A DNA stretch of 64,000 nt from Drosophila miranda (Eukaryota > Arthropoda > Insecta > Diptera > Drosophilidae). The stretch covers positions 7,812,001 through 7,876,000 of the forward strand of contig NC_046674.1 of NCBI RefSeq assembly GCF_003369915.1. Direction: 5' to 3'. Numbering within the stretch: the stretch's first letter is position 1; each line of letters begins with the position of its first letter. The translations under genes were made by a program, and so were the position numbers. Below the pieces are notes generated by a model. That model did not search any database, was not told the origin of the DNA, and saw only the letters and a list, made by a program, of their open reading frames with translations. Of this stretch, positions 34,247 through 47,547 are shown piece after piece.

Positions 34247-36019
34247 TTACTTGGCCAAACGTGGGGCCGTATCCTTGCAAATCGTCTGAGCAATAAACTC
34301 CACCAGTGTTCGGGTCGGGCGGCCGGCCATTCCCTTGCGCAGATACTCGTATTCGAAGCCCTTTGTCACCATCACATTTGTAGCATCCTTTGAGGGAGAA
34401 AGCCCGTAAGATCTGTGCCCCAACAAAGCGCCCCACAATACTCACAATATGCATCCACTGGCCGCAGGGCACAAACTCACGGAGAAAGGCAGCGGCCTTG
34501 CAGGGACGTCCACCTCGGTCAATGCCGTAGTTCTGCACATCGCTGCGTCCCCCGGCACGCACGGCCTTGCTGTAATATTTCCACAATGGGAAGCGCCACA
34601 CGCGATCTCCGGTGTGCATGCTGGCGTGCTTGATCTGCTGCCACAGGATCTCCGAGTTGGTAAAGACCCCCGCAGCCGACTCATCCAGGGCCTGGCGCAT
34701 GTAGCCCGAGCAGGTGCCGACGTCAATGATGCACTTGGGACAGAAGTTTTGCGCATACAGCAGGGCGTCTGCCAGGACCAGTACATCCTCGTGATCGGTG
34801 CACTGGATCTCGATGGTCTTGCCGTTCATGGACTTGACCATGTCCCCAGGACGGACCGAATTGCAGCCCACTACGTTTTCACAAAGAGGTATCAGGCCGC
34901 GAATGTTGACCTAAGAACAGCATTATTATTCAAGGAGATATCATTGACGTCCTGAGTACTTACCGGTAAACGCAGGCCAGCCACAGCTCGACAACAGGCC
35001 ACCACAACGGCGGCCCCGGTCATGTCCCCACGCATATGGAAGAGCTCATGTTTCTCTTTCAGGCACAATCCTCCAGCATCGTACGTCACGCCTTGGCCCA
35101 CCAGCACAATGGGACGCTCCTCGGCACAAGTGCCGTAGTAACTCAGCTCCAGGAAGATGGGTGGCTCGCACGAGGCCTTGCCCACAGCCAGGAAGGCGTG
35201 CATCGACTGGCTCTCGGCCCAGCCCTCGACTTTGACCTCCACATTGACACCGGACTTGCAAAGCACCTCGACGACATTCTGCGCAAAGGCTGTGGGTGTG
35301 AGGAGGTTGGAGGGCATCTCCTGCAGCTGTCTCGTCAGGTTCTGGGCGGCTGCCTTCTGCAGACCAATTCGCCATCCTTCGAGGTCGCAGACCTCGTCCT
35401 TTGTTGCGTACAAGTCCAGCGACGGCACTGGAATCCTGTTCTGTGGGTTGCGCAGCTCCTGGTAGAGCCAGATGCCCAATGCGGCCCCCTCGGCGGCGGA
35501 CTCGGCGTGGCCGCAGTTTTCAACTTCGATTCTGTCGGTGTCCAGCTCGGCCAGGATGCGGCAGGCGGCGGCCACGGAGCGACGGATCGCCTCTTTCTGT
35601 TCGTCGAGCACCTCGTAGGGATTGTAGCCGAGGCACTCCTTGCCGAGGCCGACCACAGCCACCACAGAGTAATAGGGGATGCGCTCTGGCTCGATCGCGA
35701 AGAAAAGGCGAGCCTCGCCCCGCTTGGGCATGGGTCCGGACATGCGGAGGACCTCTAGCAATCGGCCGGCAGTCTTCTGGACATTGTACCGCCAACCGGC
35801 CGGGGTGAGGATGCCAGAATCATTGCGGTCCGTTTCGTCGGCGAACACGCCGACCACAAGTCCGCGCGATGGAGGATCCGCACACATATCCATCTGCTGG
35901 AGCTGCAACATCTGGTTTACCGCCTGCGAGGCGGAGCGGCGCTGGATAGCCTGGGGACGTGGTCGCAGGCGCTGCCGGAAGGCCGGATGGACCAGCCGAC
36001 GTACAACGCGAAGCATCAT
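34247..36019 (-). CDS. Lap-B complete copy 3
   Basis: Intact three-exon gene of 553 codons; exons 36019-34964, 34910-34446 and 34387-34247. It has Pro in RNPQNR where copies 1 and 2 have Leu (GGG versus AGG on the plus strand near 35444), a marker shared only with copy 4. The same substitutions occur at the two lost active-site positions. Confidence 0.85.
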
Positions 36020-36664
36020 TTTTCGTTAAGCCCGACACAAAGTACCAAAAATATACGAATAATACGACTAGTGAAAGATACTTCAAAGACGATTTGATTT
36101 TAGCGGAAGCAAAAAAATTTCAAAATTTTCCAGCAGAATATTCTGGATACGTGTTTCGTGTTCAATTTCTAGCAATAGAATGCCAAACTGAGGCGATGAA
36201 TGTACTCCATGAGAAAGTGACACTCACTTCAAGGGCTATTTGGTCGGTACATTCAGGAAATTCAAAAGGATCAGCATCTAAAAACGAGTGGACATCGTTT
36301 TTCACTCACTACTGTTTTGGTTTGTCTGTCCTCGGATGAGTATACATATCTATGTATGTATATCTTCGACAAATGGGGCTAACAAATCGTGAACTCTTGA
36401 AGGACCACGGTACTCGCATAGATGTGGCTCTGGATCTATGAGCGTCCTTGATGAGCACCTAGATATCAGAGACCATAAAAGCTAGAACAAGCAAATCCAG
36501 ACACCTCCGCCGATCCGTCCGCCCCCATAAAGACATAGAAAATCTGTGGCATTCACAATTTTTAAAATACGAGAAAAGAAAAAACCGAAAACGCAGAATC
36601 GTAGAGAACGCCATATCTACTAGACTGTCAAATGTGGATGAGATCGGATCGTTATTATAGCCAT
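36020..36664 (-). promoter_or_regulatory. Lap-B upstream region, copy 3
   Basis: Complete upstream block without the Helitron. It ends in the DINE-1-derived distal part, then passes into the Lap-A 3' flank. It has single-base differences from the other copies (for example ACTAGTGAAAG near 36067, also seen inverted near 32491 and 43086). Confidence 0.6.
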
Positions 36665-37222
36665 AATGACCAAATCGCCTTCCACGCGCTTATTCATTCT
36701 CTCTCGATCTCTCTATCCATCTCACACACTCTTTCTCGTGCAGTGTGTTCGCTCTGGCGGAGGGAAGCGAGATAGAACGGCGGGCTTGTGTGTAAGAAAG
36801 AGAGAGAAACACACCACTCTCCTATCTCATGACAAGTGCGAGCATAATTCACAGTTAACTTCGTTCCCGCTCGTTAAAGAATCTTTTTTTTATAAGTGTG
36901 ATAAAAAAGAAAGGGTTTTACAATCAAAAGGTTAGAGAATAACATTTATTTGGCATACGCCTAGCTTTTAAAATATTTCAGCGAAAAATATGCTTTAATT
37001 TTACAATAATGCATTGCCGTTACAAAGTGCCGTGACTAAAAGATTACTTTAAAGTTTCGATAGTGCATCATTAATTCCAAAAACCTATTCCTTGAAAATA
37101 CTAAAAATTTGTAAACATGTTCAATTAACATTGTCTGGCCAAAATATTTATGACAGCAGCGGAGTGCTTTGTGGGACTGACTATTGGGACTGGCATATCT
37201 TCATTACATCTGGAAGACTTTA

Positions 37223-38238
37223 CTACTTGCCCAACTTCGGCGCGGTGTCCTTGCAGATGGTCTGGGCAATGAACTCGACCAGGGTGCGGGTCGGACGGCC
37301 AGCCATGCCACGGCGAAGGTACTCAAAGTCGATGCCGTTGGTGACCATCACGTTCGTGGCATCCTGAAACGAGAAACGCAGTTAGACAATCCACCACCGA
37401 GTGGGAGATCCTCCTATACTCACAATGTGCATCCACTGGCCACACGGCACGAACTCACGCAGGAAGGCAGCGGCCTTGCAGGGACGTCCACCTCGGCCAA
37501 TGCCGTAGTTCTGGACATCGCTGCGGGATCCGGCACGCACGGCCTTGCTGTAATATTTCCACAATGGGAAGCGCCACACGCGATCTCCGGTGTGCATGCT
37601 GGCGTGCTTGATCTGCTGCCACAGGATCTCCGAGTTGGTAAAGACCCCCGCAGCCGACTCATCCAGGGCCTGGCGCATGTAGCCCGAGCAGGTGCCGACG
37701 TCAATGATGCACTTGGGACAGAAGTTTTGCGCATACAGCAGGGCGTCTGCCAGGACCAGTACATCCTCGTGATCGGTGCACTGGATCTCGATGGTCTTGC
37801 CGTTCATGGACTTGACCATGTCCCCAGGACGGACCGAATTGCAGCCCACTACGTTTTCACAAAGAGGTATCAGGCCGCGAATGTTGACCTAAGAACAGCA
37901 TTATTATTCAAGGAGATATCATTGACGTCCTGAGTACTTACCGGTAAACGCAGGCCAGCCACAGCTCGACAACAGGCCACCACAACGGCGGCCCCGGTCA
38001 TGTCCCCACGCATATGGAAGAGCTCATGTTTCTCTTTCAGGCACAATCCTCCAGCATCGTACGTCACGCCTTGGCCCACCAGCACAATGGGACGCTCCTC
38101 GGCACAAGTGCCGTAGTAACTCAGTAGCTCGTAGTAACTTCTGTCGGTGTCCAGCTTGGCCAGGATGCGGCAGGCGGCGGCCACGGAGCGACGGATCGCC
38201 TCTTTCTGTTCGTCGAGCACCTCGTAGGGATTGTAGCC
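37223..38238 (-). pseudogene. Hybrid Lap-A/Lap-B fragment 3
   Basis: Built like fragment 1, but the Lap-A-type tract extends further into exon 2: the Lap-A motif GGATCCGGCACG near 37526 replaces the Lap-B motif GTCCCCCGGCACG seen in fragments 1 and 2. The switch to Lap-B sequence comes soon after, at AATATTTCCACAATGGG. The exon 1 remnant has the shared deletion and 5' cut. Confidence 0.75.
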
Positions 38239-38871
38239 TGCGATAATAACGATCCGATGTCATCCACATTTGACAGTCTAGTAGATATGGTGTTCTCTAC
38301 GATTATGCGTTTTCGGTTTCTTCTTTTCTCGTATTTTAAAAATTGTGAATGCCACAGATTTTTGGTCTTTGTGGGGTTGGACGGATCCAGGTGTCTGGAT
38401 TTGCTTGCTCTAGCTTTCATGGTCTCTGATATCTAGGTGCTCATCAAGGACGCTCATAGATCCAGAGCCACATCTATTCGAGTACCGTGGCCCTTCAAGA
38501 GTTCACGATTTGTTAGCCCCATTTGTCGAAGATATACATACATAGATATGTATACTCATCCGAGGACAGACAAACCAAAACAGTAGTGAGTGAAAAACGA
38601 TGTCCACTCGTTTTTAGATGCTGATCCTTTTGAATTTCCTGAATGTACCGACCAAATAGCCCTTGAAGTGAGTGTCACTTTCTCATGGAGTACATTCATC
38701 GCCTCAGTTTGGCATTCTATTGCTAGAAATTGAACACGAAACACGTATCCAGAATATTATGCTGGAAAATTTTAAATTTTTTTGCTTCCGCTAAAATCAA
38801 ATCGTCTTTGAAGTATCTTTAACTAGTATTATTCGTATATTTTTGGTACTTTGTGTCGGGCTTAACGAAAA
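38239..38871 (+). repeat. Inverted Lap-B upstream region (4)
   Basis: Sister of 27657-28290, with the same shortened leader motif, about 10.58 kb away. It carries a few private changes (ATTATGCTGG near 38756, a missing G in the adjacent poly-T motif). Confidence 0.7.
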
Positions 38872-38882
38872 ATGATGCTCTA

Positions 38883-39323
38883 ATGAGCGAGATACGCGAC
38901 TTCTTCATCAAGACTCTGGACGATGCGGAGGGCCTGCTATCCAACATGCTGAAGACTAAAGATATATACATCTACGAGCATCTGAAGAGCCAAGAGCTGC
39001 ATCCGCAGTACTATAGCTTTAGGTGGCTCACCCTCCTGCTCTCGCAGGAGTTTCCACTGCCCGATGTGCTGCGAATTTGGGATTCGGTATTCTCGGACGA
39101 GCAGCGCTTTAATTTTCTCATCAAAATCTGCTGTTCCATGATATTGTAAGCATGCGCTGACTTTCAACTGATTCATTTACATTTACTGTTGTATTTACTG
39201 ATTTATAGAATCCAAAGGTAAGCAATTTTGGAGAACGACTTTGCCTCGAATGTGAAGCTGCTGCAAAACTATCCACCCATTGACATAAACGTTGTGATTA
39301 CTCATGCAGTCTCCCTGGCGTAG
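38883..39323 (+). pseudogene. Promoter-swapped TBC C-terminal fragment 3, new stop
   Basis: Shares the 21-bp deletion of fragment 2. In the last exon AGG GAA has become AGG TAA (39219-39221), which truncates the frame four codons into that exon and also creates a GGTAAG donor-like sequence. It would encode about 90 residues. Confidence 0.7.
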
Positions 39324-39660
39324 CACTCACTTTTAGTGATACCACAGATATTACATACAATACCCGATTCCGGGTAGAGTCTGACAAAGCAATAATCCAC
39401 AGTTTCTAGTTATCATCTTCAATAGTTCGAAGCCCAGGACCCAACAAAAGATCGAACACTAGCGCTGTTTCTCTGTTTTATACGTTAAAATTTCATAATA
39501 AACGAATGTGCCGCATGTGTTTGTGTGGAGATTACATCTGCGAAAACCTATGTAATATAGAGTGATCATAGCTCAAGTGTAATTTTGTGTTCATGTGTGG
39601 CGTCGTCAAAAAAACACAGTAAAAAAATATATATAACATTGGATTCCCGTTAGAGATTGA

Positions 39661-40674
39661 TTACTTGGCCAAACGTGGGGCCGTATCCTTGCAAATCGTC
39701 TGAGCAATAAACTCCACCAGTGTTCGGGTCGGGCGGCCGGCCATTCCCTTGCGCAGATACTCGTATTCGAAGCCCTTTGTCACCATCACATTTGTAGCAT
39801 CCTTTGAGGGAGAAAGCCCGTAAGATCTGTGCCCCAACAAAGCGCCCCACAATACTCACAATATGCATCCACTGGCCGCAGGGCACAAACTCACGGAGAA
39901 AGGCAGCGGCCTTGCAGGGACGTCCACCTCGGTCAATGCCGTAGTTCTGCACATCGCTGCGTCCCCCGGCACGCACGGCCTTGCTGTAATATTTCCACAA
40001 TGGGAAGCGCCACACGCGATCTCCGGTGTGCATGCTGGCGTGCTTGATCTGCTGCCACAGGATCTCCGAGTTGGTAAAGACCCCCGCAGCCGACTCATCC
40101 AGGGCCTGGCGCATGTAGCCCGAGCAGGTGCCGACTTCAATGATGCACTTGGGACAGAAGTTTTGCGCATACAGCAGGGCGTCTGCCAGGACCAGTACAT
40201 CCTCGTGATCGGTGCACTGGATCTCGATGGTCTTGCCGTTCATGGACTTGACCATGTCCCCAGGACGGACCGAATTGCAGCCCACTACGTTTTCACAAAG
40301 AGGTATCAGGCCGCGAATGTTGACCTAAGAACAGCATTATTATTCAAGGAGATATCATTGACGTCCTGAGTACTTACCGGTAAACGCAGGCCAGCCACAG
40401 CTCGACAACAGGCCACCACAACGGCGGCCCCGGTCATGTCCCCACGCATATGGAAGAGCTCATGTTTCTCTTTCAGGCACAATCCTCCAGCATCGTACGT
40501 CACGCCTTGGCCCACCAGCACAATGGGACGCTCCTCGGCACAAGTGCCGTAGTAACTCAGTAGCTCGTAGTAACTTCTGTCGGTGTCCAGCTTGGCCAGG
40601 ATGCGGCAGGCGGCGGCCACGGAGCGACGGATCGCCTCTTTCTGTTCGTCGAGCACCTCGTAGGGATTGTAGCC
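39661..40674 (-). pseudogene. Truncated Lap-B copy (internal deletion, 5' cut) 2
   Basis: Near-identical to 29080-30093 at a spacing of 10581 bp. A private change turns the Asp of CIIDVGTCSG into Glu (GACTTC on the plus strand near 40133). Confidence 0.75.
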
Positions 40675-40925
40675 TGCGATAATAACGATCCGATGTCATC
40701 CACATTTGACAGTCTAGTAGATATGGTGTTCTCTACGATTCTGCGTTTTCGGTTTCTTCTTTTCTCGTATTTTAAAAATTGTGAATGCCACAGATTTTTG
40801 GTCTTTGTGGGGTTGGACGGATCCAGGTGTCTGGATTTGCTTGCTCTAGCTTTCATGGTCTCTGATATCTAGGTGCTCATCAAGGACGCTCATAGATCCA
40901 GAGCCACATCTATTCGAGTACCGTG
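40675..40925 (+). repeat. Inverted Lap-B upstream region (5), left part
   Basis: Duplicate of 30094-30344, again interrupted by the 1825-bp insertion after CCGTG. Confidence 0.7.
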
Positions 40926-42750
40926 TATAATGTTACGGCTACGGGCTGGTTAAATCTTGTTGGCAATGCAGCTTCAGCAGGAAAGGGAATCGGGGTTAGT
41001 GCGCTATACTGCGCTCTGGGCTCAGCTCGCCGGATGGGGTCGGGGTCTTTCCTATCCCTATACTTCCTTGTTCTCGCCATATTATAAAAATTTAAGTGCA
41101 CTTACACAGAATCTACTTTGATCAAAACAAAAAAAAACAAATGTAATCAATCCCCGGTCGGCATAGATGGCAAGAAGGAATCCGGTAGTCGCGTATTTAA
41201 TTTAGTGATCCTAGGTGTAGGAGATCACTAGTTCTTCTATACCCTCCCTACCTTCGGCAATGCGTGGAACGATGTTGGCATGGCCCCTAACGTAACTGCC
41301 GCTGCATTATTACACTCGATGCATCATTGGCATTATGTACTTAGACAGAATGGTTGTTATTTATTCCAAATTCATGTCAATTCAAAATAGTTCTATTAAT
41401 CAAGATTCAAAAGATTCATATATAACAAAAGGTTCATTAACTTAAGAATATAAGATACAATTCATAGCAAAACTGAGCCTTTTTACTCACGAAGGTCAAC
41501 ATTTCCATTCAATACGAAATTAATGATCATTACCAAATTCAAACACTTTCCTTGACGAGCTCGTTGGGCCCAATGAACTGCTTCGGTAGCTGTGGAACAA
41601 TATTAATTATATAAAAATAGTAAAGAATTAAAGAATGATATTTTGGCCGACATTGCCAGAGTGAATCAAGGCTTAACATTGAGTTGATTAGGAAAGGACT
41701 TAAGACATATGATAAAGAAATTAATTCTATAGGAAAGATATTCCTTAATATAACTGTATATGTTTATATGATTTTACATTTAAAGTCAAATTTAATTGAA
41801 GTGCAAACACAAGAATGCAAGCAAAAGAAAAGAACAAGACAAAGCAAAGAGAATGTCGATGATCAAATTAATGCACGTTTATATGTGTGTGCATACGCAC
41901 GCATATGTCCGAATTCTCTTCGAACGAAAGCTCGCTCTTGGCGTGTGAGCTATCACGCTCTCCCTTTCATTTCGCTGCACCGCGGCTATACCCTGCTATT
42001 TCGCGGGTATGTTCGTACTCACGAATCGATGATCACATGTTGTCCACGACACAGGTCACCCTAGATTCCGATTCCTGATCTTGTATTCACATCTTCTGCA
42101 CAATTTTAGCTGACATAAATTTCCACTTTAATTCCTAGGCGTTGTCGATTCCGTATCAAGGATGTTGAGTTGCATCTCGCAAGATACGATTAGAGGGCAT
42201 TCAAAAGTCGATACAGATCGTCCGTACAACGGAAACGCTGGTAATTCGAAGCGGCCAAAAATAAGACACTGGAGGTTGCGTGGGGGGGTTAGGCGTGAGA
42301 GCGCCAAAGCACGGCAGACCTCCAGTGACCAAGAGATTCTGTAATAGATTCGGAATTCAGTGAATGTAGCAAACCTGCTTTCCTCTATAATCACCTTCTT
42401 TTTCTCTACGTAGCACTTTGCACTTTCACCACACAATATAGCTTGATCTTGCTTTTTACTATTGGCACAGGCACAACCGAAGTGTTTTGGGAGAAAAAAT
42501 TGAATTGATCCGCGTGTTCACCGTCGCTGTCGGCTCAAGCGGCATAGACGAGCTTTAACGGGACCCTTCCATGGAATTCGGTCTCGAATGACGAAAAAGA
42601 ACATTCGAGCAATTAAAGCTCCATATTCGAAGTAGCTGTTTTTAAAGCCTTGGTGTTCGAACTAATCAAGTTGGCGCGTGATTTGAATCTGCTTTATATC
42701 GGGGAAATTATTAGGGAATTTAATCTGGGTTTGCTTCACTGGCCACTACA
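40926..42750. mobile_element. 1825-bp insertion, copy 2
   Basis: Exactly the same length, ends and target site (CGTG at 40922-40925 and 42751-42754) as 30345-32169, with only scattered substitutions. The two copies therefore arose by duplication of the surrounding unit, not by two insertions. Confidence 0.65.
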
Positions 42751-43140
42751 CGTGGCCCTTCAAGAGTTCACGATTTGTTAGCCCCATTTGTCGAAGATAT
42801 ACCTACATAGATATGTATACTCATCCGAGGACAGACAAACCAAAACAGTAGTGAGTGAAAAACGATGTCCACTTGTTTTTAGATGCTGATCCTTTTGAAT
42901 TTCCTGAATGTACCGACCAAATAGCCCTTGAAGTGAGTGTCACTTTCTCATGGAGTACATTCATCGCCTCAGTTTGGCATGCTATTGCTAGAAATTGAAC
43001 ACGAAACACGTATCCAGAATATTCTGCTGGAAAATTTTGAAATTTTTTTGCTTCCGCTAAAATCAAATCGTCTTTGAAGTATCTTTCACTAGTCGTATTA
43101 TTCGTATATTTTTGGTACTTTGTGTCGGGCTTAACGAAAA
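42751..43140 (+). repeat. Inverted Lap-B upstream region (5), right part
   Basis: Continuation to the Lap-B start codon; it retains the ATACCTACATAGATATGT stretch that the 32170 copy lacks. Confidence 0.7.
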
Positions 43141-44550
43141 ATGATGCAGACTGACGTTTAATGGTGGGATATCACACTTCTGATAGGCGTAGCAATTCAT
43201 GGACATGAATCCAATCCAATCCACAGGTGTGCCCGATGTGCAAAGCTTCCGTGCACTCAGCTGGAAACTGCTGTTGGGCTACTTGGGACCAAGGCGCAGC
43301 AGTTAGACGACCACGCTGGCCCAGAAGCGAGCCCTGTACAAGCAATTCATTGAGGAATTGGTACTCCCCCGGGACACAGCTGCAATGGAGCGGGAGCTGG
43401 AGAAGGCGACGGGGACGGGGACGTCGCTGTTGATTCAAGGGGCGTTGGCCTGCAAGATCATCCGCTTAGCGAGGGGCCAGAAAGCGCCTGGAACACAATC
43501 TTCAATGACAACGAATTTCTGCTGCAGATCGACAAAGATGTGAGGCGCCTGTGCCCCGACATCTCGTTCTTTCAACAGCCCACAGAGTATCCCTGTGACA
43601 TTGTGGTGCACAGTAAAGGCGAGCACGGGCGGCGGCTTCACGAGCGGGTAGTGCCCACGGTGCTCAGCTCGGCGAACGTCGAGCGCAAGGGCTTGGGCAT
43701 GACCAAGGTGAGTTTCGGTCGGAAATTGTGCTAGAAAATAAGCTCAAAGTTTGTTCCATTATGCATACCATTGTGGACATTTAGCAGCAAGTAAGTGACC
43801 CCCACTCAAGCGACAATCGATTTAATGAGCCTCTTTGCTCCCAATCAGATCAATTTAATCACAAAGCGTTCGGTGGAGACCTATGCCGCCATGGAGGACG
43901 GCCAGGAGGCCCACTGGGAGGTTGTGCAGCGCATCCTATTCATCTATGCCAAGCTGAATCCGGGCCAGGGGTACGTACAGGGCATGAATGAGATTGTCGG
44001 ACCCATCTACTATGTGATGGCCTCGGATCCGGATCTCTCGTACCGCGCCCACGCGGAGGCAGACTGTTTCTTCTGCTTCACGGCTCTAATGAGCGAGATA
44101 CGCGACTTCTTCATCAAGACTCTGGACGATGCGGAGGGTGGCATAAAGTTCATGATGGGCCTGCTATCCAACATGCTGAAGACTAAAGATATATACATCT
44201 ACGAGCATCTGAAGAGCCAAGAGCTGCATCCGCAGTACTATAGCTTTAGGTGGCTCACCCTCCTGCTCTCGCAGGAGTTTCCACTGCCCGATGTGCTGCG
44301 AATTTGGGATTCGGTATTCTCGGACGAGCAGCGCTTTAATTTTCTCATCAAAATCTGCTGTTCCATGATATTGTAAGCATGCGCTGACTTTCAACTGATT
44401 CATTTACATTTACTGTTGTATTTACTGATTTATAGAATCCAAAGGGAAGCAATTTTGGAGAACGACTTTGCCTCGAATGTGAAGCTGCTGCAAAACTATC
44501 CACCCATTGACATAAACGTTGTGATTACTCATGCAGTCTCCCTGGCGTAG
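43141..44550 (+). pseudogene. Promoter-swapped long TBC copy, nonsense plus frameshift, 2
   Basis: Same ATGATGC/AGACTG junction and same W58 nonsense codon (43304-43306) as the 32.5-kb copy. In addition, the six-C run after GTACT has lost one base near 43366, shifting the frame. Exon remnants are 43227-43707, 43849-44372 and 44436-44550. A further missense change (ACAATC for ACATTC near 43495) is private to this copy. Confidence 0.85.
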
Positions 44551-44841
44551 CACTCACTTTTAGTGATACCACAGATATTACATATAATACCCGATTCCGG
44601 GTAGAGTCTGACAAAGCAATAATCCACAGTTTCTAGTTATCTTCAATAGTTCGAAGCCCAGGACCCAACAAAAGATCGAACACTAGCGCTGTTTCTCTGA
44701 TTGTGTGGAGATTACAACTGCGAAAACCTATGTAATATAGAGTGATCATAGCTCAAGTGTAATTTTGTGTTCATGTGTGGCGTCGTCGAAAAAACACAGT
44801 AAAAAATATATATATAACATTGGATTCCCGTTAGAGATTGA

Positions 44842-46614
44842 TTACTTGGCCAAACGTGGGGCCGTATCCTTGCAAATCGTCTGAGCAATAAACTCCACCA
44901 GTGTTCGGGTCGGGCGGCCGGCCATTCCCTTGCGCAGATACTCGTATTCGAAGCCCTTTGTCACCATCACATTTGTAGCATCCTTTGAGGGAGAAAGCCC
45001 GTAAGATCTGTGCCCCAACAAAGCGCCCCACAATACTCACAATATGCATCCACTGGCCGCAGGGCACAAACTCACGGAGAAAGGCAGCGGCCTTGCAGGG
45101 ACGTCCACCTCGGTCAATGCCGTAGTTCTGCACATCGCTGCGTCCCCCGGCACGCACGGCCTTGCTGTAATATTTCCACAATGGGAAGCGCCACACGCGA
45201 TCTCCGGTGTGCATGCTGGCGTGCTTGATCTGCTGCCACAGGATCTCCGAGTTGGTAAAGACCCCCGCAGCCGACTCATCCAGGGCCTGGCGCATGTAGC
45301 CCGAGCAGGTGCCGACGTCAATGATGCACTTGGGACAGAAGTTTTGCGCATACAGCAGGGCGTCTGCCAGGACCAGTACATCCTCGTGATCGGTGCACTG
45401 GATCTCGATGGTCTTGCCGTTCATGGACTTGACCATGTCCCCAGGACGGACCGAATTGCAGCCCACTACGTTTTCACAAAGAGGTATCAGGCCGCGAATG
45501 TTGACCTAAGAACAGCATTATTATTCAAGGAGATATCATTGACGTCCTGAGTACTTACCGGTAAACGCAGGCCAGCCACAGCTCGACAACAGGCCACCAC
45601 AACGGCGGCCCCGGTCATGTCCCCACGCATATGGAAGAGCTCATGTTTCTCTTTCAGGCACAATCCTCCAGCATCGTACGTCACGCCTTGGCCCACCAGC
45701 ACAATGGGACGCTCCTCGGCACAAGTGCCGTAGTAACTCAGCTCCAGGAAGATGGGTGGCTCGCACGAGGCCTTGCCCACAGCCAGGAAGGCGTGCATCG
45801 ACTGGCTCTCGGCCCAGCCCTCGACTTTGACCTCCACATTGACACCGGACTTGCAAAGCACCTCGACGACATTCTGCGCAAAGGCTGTGGGTGTGAGGAG
45901 GTTGGAGGGCATCTCCTGCAGCTGTCTCGTCAGGTTCTGGGCGGCTGCCTTCTGCAGACCAATTCGCCATCCTTCGAGGTCGCAGACCTCGTCCTTTGTT
46001 GCGTACAAGTCCAGCGACGGCACTGGAATCCTGTTCTGTGGGTTGCGCAGCTCCTGGTAGAGCCAGATGCCCAATGCGGCCCCCTCGGCGGCGGACTCGG
46101 CGTGGCCGCAGTTTTCAACTTCGATTCTGTCGGTGTCCAGCTCGGCCAGGATGCGGCAGGCGGCGGCCACGGAGCGACGGATCGCCTCTTTCTGTTCGTC
46201 GAGCACCTCGTAGGGATTGTAGCCGAGGCACTCCTTGCCGAGGCCGACCACAGCCACCACAGAGTAATAGGGGATGCGCTCTGGCTCGATCGCGAAGAAA
46301 AGGCGAGCCTCGCCCCGCTTGGGCATGGGTCCGGACATGCGGAGGACCTCTAGCAATCGGCCGGCAGTCTTCTGGACATTGTACCGCCAACCGGCCGGGG
46401 TGAGGATGCCAGAATCATTGCGGTCCGTTTCGTCGGCGAACACGCCGACCACAAGTCCGCGCGATGGAGGATCCGCACACATATCCATCTGCTGGAGCTG
46501 CAACATCTGGTTTACCGCCTGCGAGGCGGAGCGGCGCTGGATAGCCTGGGGACGTGGTCGCAGGCGCTGCCGGAAGGCCGGATGGACCAGCCGACGTACA
46601 ACGCGAAGCATCAT
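44842..46614 (-). CDS. Lap-B complete copy 4
   Basis: Intact three-exon gene, 553 codons; exons 46614-45559, 45505-45041 and 44982-44842. It shares the RNPQNR marker with copy 3. It lies directly downstream of Lap-A in the same orientation, so it probably occupies the ancestral Lap-B position. Confidence 0.85.
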
Positions 46615-47259
46615 TTTTCGTTAAGCCCGACACAAAGTACCAAAAATATACGAATAATACGACTAGTTAAAGATACTTCAAAGACGATTTGATTTTAGCG
46701 GAAGCAAAAAAATTTCAAAATTTTCCAGCAGAATATTCTGGATACGTGTTTCGTGTTCAATTTCTAGCAATAGAATGCCAAATTAAGGCGATGAATGTAC
46801 TCTATGAGAAAGTGACACTCACTTCAAGGGCTATTTGGTCGGTACATTCAGGAAATTCAAAAGGATCAGCATCTAAAAACGAGTGGACATCGTTTTTCAC
46901 TCACTACTGTTTTGGTTTGTCTGTCCTCGGATGAGTATACATATCTATGTATGTATATCTTCGACAAATGGGGCTAACAAATCGTGAACTCTTGAAGGGC
47001 CACGGTACTCGAATAGATGTGGCTCTGGATCTATGAGCGTCCTTGATGAGCACCTAGATATCAGAGTCCATAAAAGCTAGAACAAGCAAATCCAGACACC
47101 TCCGCCGATCCGTCCGCCCCCATAAAGACATAGAAAATCTGTGGCATTCACAATTTTTAAAATACGAGAAAAGAAAAAACCGAAAACGCAGAATCGTAGA
47201 GAACGCCATATCTACTAGACTGTCAAATGTGGATGAGTTTGGATCGTTATTATAGCCAT
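46615..47259 (-). promoter_or_regulatory. Lap-B upstream region, copy 4
   Basis: Intergenic block between Lap-A and Lap-B copy 4, the arrangement from which the other upstream blocks appear to derive. It has private changes such as AATTAAGGCG near 46790. Confidence 0.6.
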
Positions 47260-47541
47260 AATGACCAAATCGCCTTCCACGCGCTTACTCATTCTCTATC
47301 GATCTCTCTATCCATCTCACACACTCTTTCTCGTGCAGTGTGTTCGCTCTGGCGGAGGGAAGCGAGATAGAACGGCGGGCTTGTGTGTAAGAAAGAGAGA
47401 GAAACACTCCACTCTCCTATCTCATGACAAGTGCGAGCATAATTCACAGTTAACTTCGTTCCCGCTCGTTAAAGAATCTTTTTTTTATAAGTGTGTGATA
47501 AAAAAGAAAGGGTTTTACAATCAAAAGGTTAGAGAATAACA

Positions 47542-47547
47542 TTTATT
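47542..47547 (-). terminator. Likely Lap-A poly(A) signal
   Basis: TTTATT on the plus strand is AATAAA on the coding strand, about 275 bp past the Lap-A stop. The same hexamer is carried in the duplicated flanks. Confidence 0.4.
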
